From the NCBI RefSeq assembly GCF_001542775.1, contig NZ_CP014145.1, forward strand, positions 744,001 to 808,000: a stretch of DNA of 64,000 bases, given 5' to 3'. How positions within the stretch are numbered: the first letter of the stretch is position 1; every line of letters begins with the position of its first letter. A program made the translations under genes and the position numbers. Positions 8,658-16,100 of the stretch are shown piece by piece. The stretch is from Microterricola viridarii (GTDB lineage Bacteria > Actinomycetota > Actinomycetes > Actinomycetales > Microbacteriaceae). The notes under the pieces were generated by a model that was not told the DNA's origin, searched no databases, and saw nothing but the letters and a program-made list of their open reading frames with translations.

Positions 8658-9475
8658 ATGACGCTCATTCCCAGCCCCGCGGTGGCGCCAGAGAGCCTGC
8701 TCGCCGCTCCCGACCAAGCCACTCAGGGCGAGATCAGCCGTGAGATCGCGCAGTTCCACGCCGAGTTCGAGCGGCGCGAGGCCGCCGGCGAGGCGCTGCC
8801 GGCCACCATGTACGACTTCCCGCCGTACCGCTCCAGCATTCTGCGGCATCCGACGAAGAGCCCGAAACTCGTCGACCCGGAGACGATCGAGCTGCTCTCG
8901 CCCGCCTTCGGCCAGCGCGACGTTGCGGCGATCGAATCGGACCTGACCCTGCAACACGCGGGGGAACCGCTGGGCGAACGGATGACGGTGCGCGGCCGCC
9001 TGCTTGACTCCTGGGGCGGCCGATCGCGAACCAGCTGATTGAGGTGTGGCAGGCCAACTCCGCTGGCCGTTACATCCACCAGCGCGACCAGCACCCGGCA
9101 CCGCTCGACCCGAACTTCACTGGGGCGGGCCGCGCCGTCACAAATGAGCACGGCGAATACCTGTTCACCACGATCAAGCCGGGCCCATACCCGTGGAAGA
9201 ACCACGTCAACGCGTGGCGGCCTGCGCACATCCACTTCTCGGTGTTCGGCAGCTCCTTCACCCAGCGCGTCATCACCCAGATGTACTTCCCCGGCGATCC
9301 GCTGTTCGCCCTGGACCCGATCTACAACTCGATCCGCAATCAGGCCGACCGCGACCGGCTGATCGGCGTCTACGACCACAATCTCACGGCGCCGGAGATC
9401 TCCACCGGCTACCGCTTCGACATTGTCGTCGATGGACCGGATGCCACCTGGTTCGAGCAGGAGGGCGACAACTGA
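8658..9475 (+). pseudogene. pcaH: Protocatechuate 3,4-dioxygenase beta subunit, one-base frameshift
   Basis: Beta subunit of the non-haem iron(III) intradiol dioxygenase that opens protocatechuate to 3-carboxy-cis,cis-muconate. The first part (MTLIPSPAV to VRGRLLDSWG) breaks at the G run 9013-9016; adding one G restores DSWGRPIANQLIEVWQAN and a 272-aa protein. The second part holds the iron-site region: YIHQRDQHP, PGPYPWKNHVNAW and AWRPAHIHFSVFG, supplying the expected Tyr, Tyr, His, His ligands. All key residues survive, so the break is probably a sequencing error or very recent. It overlaps pcaG (TGATG). Confidence 0.88.
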
Positions 9476-10073
9476 TGACGACCGCATCCGTGCCCACCCG
9501 CACCCACGTGCCCACCCCCGGCCAGACGGTCGGGCCTTTCTTCGCCTTCGGCACCAACTACCCGCAGATGCACGAGGTCGTGCACCCGCACTCGCCGGGC
9601 GCGACCCTGCTCGGCGGCACCGTCTACGACGGCGCGGGCGCCCCCATCCCCGACGCGCTCATCGAGATCTGGGGGCGGATGCCGACGGCACCATCTCGCG
9701 GGCCAGGGGGTCCAGACGACGCGATGACCACACCTTCACGGGCTTCGGCCGCGCGGCGACGAACGACGACGGCCGCTACGAGTTCTGGACCCGCAACCCC
9801 GGGGCCGCGGCGGGCGCAGCACCCTTTTTCGCCGCGGTCGTGTTTGCCCGGGGCCTGCCCGACAAACTGCACACCCGCATCTACCTGCCGGCCGCCGGCT
9901 TGCCGACCGATGAGCAGCTGGAGCGCGCGGCTGCGCTTGACGGCGACGCGTTGCTGTCGTCGCTCGATGCCGCGGAGCGCGCTACGCTCATCGCAACGCG
10001 CCTGCCGGGCGGTGAGCTCCACCACGACATCCGGTTGCAGGGCGAGAAGGAGACCGTGTTCCTTGCCTTCTGA
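9475..10073 (+). pseudogene. pcaG: Protocatechuate 3,4-dioxygenase alpha subunit, one-base frameshift
   Basis: Alpha subunit partner of PcaH; it lacks iron ligands but shapes the active site. ATG 9475 overlaps the pcaH stop. The first part reads PTPGQTVGPFFAFGTNYP and DALIEIW. The frame is lost in the G run 9671-9675; one extra G gives IEIWGADADGTISRARGS and continues HTFTGFGRAATNDDGRYEFWTRNPG to LPGGELHHDIRLQGEKETVFLAF, a normal PcaG end. Restored length is 199 aa, as in the family. This is the second such event in the same operon, again one missing G. Confidence 0.87.
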
Positions 10074-10074
10074 T

Positions 10075-11304
10075 GTGACACCACCTGAAAAGGCACCCGC
10101 CCCAGCCTTCGACCGGGGGCTGCTCTCGCCCGTGACGGTCGGCCACGACCATTTGGTGGCCGACGAGGCGGTACTCGACGCCCTGGTCACCGTCGAGATC
10201 GCGCTCTGGAGCGCCCTCGACAGCGTGCGTGGCGGGGACCCGGCGGCCCGGGAGCAGCGCGCCACCGAGCTCCGCTCCAGCCCCGCGCCCGACCTCGACG
10301 CCCTCGCGGCAGCGGCGGTCGCCGGCGGCAACCCGGTGATCCCGCTGGTCCGGGCGCTGCGGGCCGGCGGATTCGCCGAGGCCCACGAGGGCGCCACCAG
10401 CCAAGACATCCTGGACAGCGCGCTCATGCTGCTCGCTGCCCGCGCCCGAACCCGGCTGGCTGAAGATCTCACCGCGCTCGACGCGAGCCTCTCCCGCCTC
10501 GCCCGCGAGCGGCGCGACCAGACGGCGGCCGCCCGCACTCTCACCCAGCACGCCGTGCCGACGACGGTCGGGCTGCGGGCTGCGAACTGGCTGCGCGGCA
10601 TCCGCCGGGCCCAGCGCGCCCTCGACGCGGCGACGCTGCCGGCCCAGCTCGGCGGCGCCGGCGGCACCCTCGCCGCCTGGGTCGACGCGCTCGGCGCCGA
10701 CAAGGCCGCCGCTCTGCCCGCGGCCTTCGCCACCGAACTCGGCCTCGACGTGCCCGATGCGCCCTGGCACACGCAGCGTTGGCCCGTCAGCGAGCTGGGC
10801 GACGCGCTCGTGCAGCTGCTGGGCGCGCTCGGCAAACTGGCGACGGATGTCGCGACCCTCAGCCGCACCGAGATCGCTGAGCTGTCAGAGGGGGAGCCGG
10901 GCGGTTCCTCCGCGATGCCGCAGAAACGCAACCCGTCCACCTCCGTGCTGATCCGCTCCGCCGCGCTGCGCGCCCCGCAGCTGGGCGCCACTCTGCAACT
11001 CGCCGCGGTGCTCGCTGTGGACGAGCGTCCGGACGGCTCCTGGCACGCCGAATGGCCGACGCTGCGCGAGCTGCTGCGGCTTGCCCTCGGCGCGACCGCG
11101 CACACCCGCCGGCTCGTCGACGGGCTCGTCGTGCACGACGACGCCGTCGCCCGCAACCTGGCCATGACCGGTGCGTCCATCCTCGCCGAGCGCGGTGCCC
11201 GCGCAGCCGGGAGCACGCCAGCCGACTACACCGGTCTGGCCCGTGAGCTGGCCATTCAGAATCGTGGTGGCGACACCGCGCAGCAGGAAGACCAGACATC
11301 ATGA
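10075..11304 (+). CDS. pcaB: 3-carboxy-cis,cis-muconate cycloisomerase
   Basis: Cyclises 3-carboxymuconate to 4-carboxymuconolactone. It belongs to the fumarase/argininosuccinate-lyase superfamily: the signature GGSSAMPQKRNPSTS is intact, as are AEAHEGATSQDILDSA and LTQHAVPTTVG. It has 409 aa from GTG 10075; TTG 10063 is an alternative that sits better behind GAAGGAG (10045-10051) and overlaps the pcaG end. The C-terminus (DYTGLARELAIQN) is somewhat shorter than in longer PcaB proteins. The gene overlaps pcaD by 4 bases. Confidence 0.88.
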   Translation: MTPPEKAPAPAFDRGLLSPVTVGHDHLVADEAVLDALVTVEIALWSALDSVRGGDPAAREQRATELRSSPAPDLDALAAAAVAGGNPVIPLVRALRAGGFAEAHEGATSQDILDSALMLLAARARTRLAEDLTALDASLSRLARERRDQTAAARTLTQHAVPTTVGLRAANWLRGIRRAQRALDAATLPAQLGGAGGTLAAWVDALGADKAAALPAAFATELGLDVPDAPWHTQRWPVSELGDALVQLLGALGKLATDVATLSRTEIAELSEGEPGGSSAMPQKRNPSTSVLIRSAALRAPQLGATLQLAAVLAVDERPDGSWHAEWPTLRELLRLALGATAHTRRLVDGLVVHDDAVARNLAMTGASILAERGARAAGSTPADYTGLARELAIQNRGGDTAQQEDQTS

Positions 11305-12089
11305 CCGTCCCCACGATCACCCTGACGGCCGCGATCGGCCCCGCCGAGGCGCCGCTCGTGCTGCTCGGCCCCTCCCTCGGCACCTCGAGCATTCTCTGGG
11401 AGAAGGTTGCCCCGACACTGGCCACGCGCTACCGCGTGCGCGCCTGGGACCTGCCCGGGCACGGAGGCTCCCCGGCAGCCAGCGCCCCCTTCAGCGTCGG
11501 CGAGCTCGCCGACGGCGTCGCCGCCGCGGTGCGAGCCGACGGTGACGACACCGTGTTGTACGCGGGGGTCTCCCTCGGCGGGGCGGCCGGGCTGGAGCTG
11601 GCGCTGCGGCATCCGAGCCTCGTCTCCGCGGCCACGATCATCGCCTCGGGGGCACAGCTCGGCTCGCCGGAGTCCTGGCTGGAGCGTGCCGCGCTGGTGC
11701 GCCGGCAGTCCACCTCGGCGCTGATCAGTGCCTCGGCCGGCCGGTGGTTCGCGCCCGGCTCGATCGAGCGGGAGCCGGAGCTCACCGGGCGGCTGCTGCA
11801 CGCTCTGCAGGGCGCGGATGACGAAAGCTACGCCCTCTGCTGCGAGGCGCTCGCCGGCCTCGACGTGAGAAACCGGCTGCGTGAGATCGGGATGCCCGTT
11901 CTCGCGCTGTGGGGTGAGCACGACCAGGTCGCGCCTGAGGCCAAAGCCGTCGAGATCGCCGCCGGCGTGCAGCACGGCGCCATCGCCTGCATCCCGGATG
12001 CCGCCCACCTGCCGCCGGCGGAACAGCCCGCCGCGACGGCCGACGCGCTCTGGCGCTTCTTCAACACTTTCACGGAGGTACACGCATGA
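11301..12089 (+). CDS. pcaD: 3-oxoadipate enol-lactonase
   Basis: Alpha/beta hydrolase (262 aa) that opens 3-oxoadipate enol-lactone to 3-oxoadipate. The nucleophile elbow GVSLGG gives Ser91; Asp208 (WGEHDQ) and His236 (DAAHLPP) complete the triad. The oxyanion region LLGPSLGTSS and AWDLPGHGGS are typical of PcaD. In many actinobacteria PcaD and PcaC are fused (PcaL); here they are separate genes with a 4-base overlap. It lies in the order pcaB-pcaD-pcaC, so the operon covers all steps from protocatechuate to 3-oxoadipate. Confidence 0.93.
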   Translation: MTVPTITLTAAIGPAEAPLVLLGPSLGTSSILWEKVAPTLATRYRVRAWDLPGHGGSPAASAPFSVGELADGVAAAVRADGDDTVLYAGVSLGGAAGLELALRHPSLVSAATIIASGAQLGSPESWLERAALVRRQSTSALISASAGRWFAPGSIEREPELTGRLLHALQGADDESYALCCEALAGLDVRNRLREIGMPVLALWGEHDQVAPEAKAVEIAAGVQHGAIACIPDAAHLPPAEQPAATADALWRFFNTFTEVHA

Positions 12090-12487
12090 CCAGACCGGAC
12101 GGCTCGGGGCTGAGCGACGGGGAACGCTACGAGCAGGGCATGCAGGTCAGGCGCGCGGTGCTCTCCGACGTCCACGTCGACCGGGCGAACGCGGCGACCA
12201 CCCCGCTGACCGCCGACTACCAGGACTTCATCACGCGCGTCGCCTGGGGCGACATCTGGTCGCGCCCGGGCCTGGACCGGCGCGCCCGCTCGGTCGCGGT
12301 CATCACCGCGCTCATCGCGCTCGGCCACGACGAGGAGCTCGCCATGCACCTGCGTGCTGGCCTGCGCAACGGGCTGAGCGTCGCAGAGATCAGCGAGGTG
12401 ATCCTGCAGAGCGCCGTCTACTGCGGCGTGCCCGCCGCCAACACGGCATTCCGCATCGCGGCGGAGGTTTTCGCCGAGACGCCCTGA
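12086..12487 (+). CDS. pcaC: 4-carboxymuconolactone decarboxylase
   Basis: Small (133 aa) protein of the carboxymuconolactone decarboxylase family, which converts 4-carboxymuconolactone to 3-oxoadipate enol-lactone. Features seen: YEQGMQVRRAVLSDVHVDRA at the start, WGDIWSRPGLDRRARS, and the C-terminal HLRAGLRNGLSVAEISEVIL followed by YCGVPAANTAFRIA, all typical of PcaC. ATG overlaps the pcaD stop. It is the last gene of the pca operon; no pcaI, pcaJ or pcaF follows. Confidence 0.94.
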   Translation: MTRPDGSGLSDGERYEQGMQVRRAVLSDVHVDRANAATTPLTADYQDFITRVAWGDIWSRPGLDRRARSVAVITALIALGHDEELAMHLRAGLRNGLSVAEISEVILQSAVYCGVPAANTAFRIAAEVFAETP

Positions 12488-12592
12488 AGTCACTTGCACC
12501 GACGGGCGGCCGCGGGTCTATGATCGCGCCAGAAGCCGCTCGCGCCCCTGCGGATCCGACGCAGCGACGCGAACACGGAGTGCGAGGACGCC

Positions 12593-13147
12593 ATGACACG
12601 TGTGCCGGGAATGCGAGAGGCGCTTCGACGCGCCAGCATCGCCGGCGCCGCCCTGGCCATGTTGAGTGCGCTCGCGCTCGCCGGCTCCTTTGCGTCAGCA
12701 GAGGAAGATAAGGCATCTGACCGGGGATTCGCATCGAGTCCGGTGGGTGTCGAAGGGGTGGAGGGCGACCGAGAGCTGGCCGACGGCGACGACGAGTTGC
12801 CCGCCGCCCAGGCCGCGAAACCGCCGGGCGCCTTCGCGCCGCGGGCCCGCCCGCGTGAGGACGCCGGCGTGACCCAGTTCGTGCCGATGGAGCGCAGCCG
12901 CGGCCCACCGCCGGACGCCGCTGTCAACGAGATGCCGAGTGAGAGCGGCTTATGGGGCCTCCACCCGTACCCCAAAACGGGTGACATTAACACGGTATTA
13001 CTTGAGCTCCGCTCACTTTCGGGAGTAGACACGGCGTTGTGGCACGGGAACCCGAACCCCGGCCACTGGAACGGGGCAATGGTGCCCCGCCTTCCATCGG
13101 AATCGGGCCTGCCTCAGCGTCTCGACGCTCCGTTGGAGGGATCCGCC
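12593..13147 (+). other. In-frame upstream extension of the peroxidase gene, coding status unclear
   Basis: The peroxidase frame is open back to ATG 12593, which has a GAGGA box and encodes its own plausible signal peptide (residues 1-36, ending GSFASA). The following 130 residues are low-complexity and match no family I recognise. Around 12960-13030 the DNA turns AT-richer and contains a small hairpin (CACCCGT 12962-12968 / ACGGGTG 12977-12983), as expected for a non-coding promoter region. A downstream GTG at 13148 with a good ribosome site and a second, better signal peptide suggests this stretch is either leader DNA or a remnant secreted ORF. A weak TTGAGC (13002) is a possible -35. Confidence 0.4.
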
Positions 13148-16100
13148 GTGTTGACCTTGCCCCAGCCCCACTCGCCGCTACCGCAGAAGCGGCGGCAATC
13201 CCGCCGACGTCTCGTCATCGCCGTCATCGCCACCGTCGCCGTCGCACTCGGGGGAAGCATCACCCAGAACGCGCTGCCGGCCCAGGCCGCGGCGACGGAC
13301 ACGAACCCCTCCTTCCGCATCATCGAGGAGGACCTGGCATTCATCCTGCGCCAGATCCAGCTCGCCGAGGCCCACGCGGCCGGCGGGGCGCTGCTCTGCG
13401 ACGACGTCACCGACGTCAGCGGCAAGTGCGTGCCCTCTCCCGCCCTGCCGATGGGCCTGCGCACCGTCGACGGCTCGTTCAACAACCTGGTCGCCGGCCA
13501 ACAGGAGTACGGCGCCGCAGACCGCGTCTTCCCGAAGCTGCTGCCGCAGGAGTGGCGCCAGGCCGACCCCGCGCCGGCGGCCGCCCCGCCGCAGACCGGC
13601 GACACCAGCGCCTGCGCAGACCCGGCATCCACCTGCTACGCCATGAACGACGGGTTCGTCTACGACTCCGAGCCGCGCACCATCAGCAACCTGATCGTCG
13701 ACCAGACCCGGGCCAACCCGGCAGCGCTGAACGCCGCGGTGAACACGCCGGGGTCGACAGAAGACCTGGCAACGGGGCGGCTGTTCATTCCGAACACCTC
13801 GCCCGACGAGGGGCTGTCGGCCCCGTTCAACACCTGGCTTGGCTTCTTCGGCCAGTTCTTCGACCACGGCCTCGACCTGGTGAACAAGGGCGAGAACGGC
13901 ACCATCGTGGTGCCGCTGCAACCGGACGACCCGCTCTACGTCGCCGGCAGCCGCACGAACTTCCTGACGCTGACGCGGGCGACCCGCTTCAACGAGGCGG
14001 GGGAGAAAGACCCGAACGGCACCTCGCACAACAACCAGACCACGCCGTTCGTCGACCAGAACCAGACATACACCTCGCACCCGTCGCACCAGGTCTTCCT
14101 CCGTGAGTACCAGCTGATCGACGGCAAGCCGGTTGACACCGGGCGGCTGCTTGACGGGCTGCAGCCCGACGGCTCGCGGGCCGGCCTGGCCACCTGGAAC
14201 GACATCAAGAGCCAGGCCCAGACGGTGCTGGGCATCAACCTCACAGACGCCGACGTGCTCGACGTGCCGCTGCTGGCGACCGACCTCTACGGCAACTTCC
14301 TGCCCGGCGCGAACGGCCTGCCGGTGCTCGTCACCCTCGCCGGCCCGGTGGAGGGCAGCATCCAGGCGCCCATCTCGACGGCGGATGCCGCAGGCACCGG
14401 CCACGCCTTCCTGGACGACATCGCCCACGGTGCCACGCCGAGCGTCGCCTTGGACGCCAACGGCGACCCCGTGCGCGACGCCAGCGGCGAGCTCGTGCTC
14501 ACCGGATACGACAACGTCATCCTCGGCGAGCACTTCGCCACCGGCGACGGCCGCGGCAACGAGAACATCGGCCTGACCGCGGTGCACCACGTGTTCCACT
14601 CCGAGCACAACCGCATGATCGGCGAGATCGAATCGCTGCTGAACAAGCCGGCGAACGCCGAACTGAAGAAGGCCTATCTCGGCGAGGCGAACAGCTGGCC
14701 GACCCTGCGCGAGAGCGACCGACTCCCGGGCGCGGAGGCCGACGACTGGAGCTACCAACAGCGCCTCTTCCAGGCCGCGCGTTTCGTCACCGAGATGCAG
14801 TACCAGCACCTCGTTTTCGAGGAGTACGCCCGCACGATCCAGCCGTCCATCGACGCCATCGTCTTCAACGAGAACGGCTACGACGGCACCATCGACCCGG
14901 CCATCGTGGCCGAGTTCGCCCACGTCGTCTATCGTTTCGGCCACTCCATGATGACCGATGACGTCGCGCGCAGAGACTTCGGCACGAGCAACGTGCCCCT
15001 GCTCGACGGCTTCCTGAACCCACGCAGCTTCGACAACGACGGTGCACTCTCGCCCGATGAGGCAGCCGGCTCGATCGTGAACGGCACGACCGACCAGGTC
15101 GCCAACCAGATCGACGAGTTCATCGTCGACACGCTGCGCAACAACCTGCTCGGGCTGCCGCTCGACCTGGCCACCATCAACCTGATGCGCGCCAGGGATG
15201 CCGGTGTGCCGTCGTTGCAGACAGCGAGGCAGACCTTGTACGCCGCCAGCGGTGACTCGGTGCTCCGTCCCTACGAGAACTGGGTCGACTTCGGCCTGAA
15301 CCTCAAGACCGGCGACAACTTCGGTCGCACCGGCAGCAACGCCTCACTGGTGAACTTCGTCGCGGCCTACGGCCAGCACCCCAGCGTGCAGAACGCCACG
15401 ACGACGCTCGCCAAACGGACGGCCGCCGAACTGCTCGTGAACGGCACGCCGGCCCCGGTCGCGCTGTCGGCCCGCTTCGGCGGCACAGACCGCTTCGACA
15501 CCGCCGCGCTGCTCAGCCGCTCGAACTTTGAGCCAGGCGTGGCGAAAGCCTACGTCGCTGTCGGCATGGACTTCCCCGACGCCCTCGCCGGTGGGCCAGC
15601 CGCCGCACTGGCCGGTGCCCCGATCCTGCTCACCCGCAGCGGAGAGCTGCCGCGGGCGACGGCCGCGGAACTGGCCAGGCTCCAACCGCAGAGCATCGTT
15701 GTTCTGGGCAGTGACGGTGTGGTGGGCCCCGAGGTTTTCGAGGCACTACGCGCCTTCACCCCCGGGAGCATCAGCCGGATTGCCGGAGCCGACCGCTACG
15801 AGACGGCTGCCGCCGTGAGCGCGGCCACCTTCAGCCGCACGGGCGGGGTCGCCTACGTGGCCACCGGCATGAACTTCCCTGATGCCCTGGCGGCATCCGC
15901 CGCCGCGGGCTCCAGCGGTTCCGCCGACGGGGCGGGCCCCGTGCTGCTCGTGCGGGGCGACTCGATTCCGCCGTCGACCGCGAAAGAGCTGGCCAGGCTG
16001 AAGCCGGCCAAGATCGTCGTACTCGGCAGCGCAGGGGTCGTCTCGGCATCCATCGCCGCCGACCTCAAGAAGTTCGCAAGCGGCTCAGTGGTGCGGGTGT

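Noticed and set aside
13178..14944. Antisense open frame opposite the peroxidase domain
   Set aside because: No recognisable domain, and the sense frame carries clear haem peroxidase motifs.
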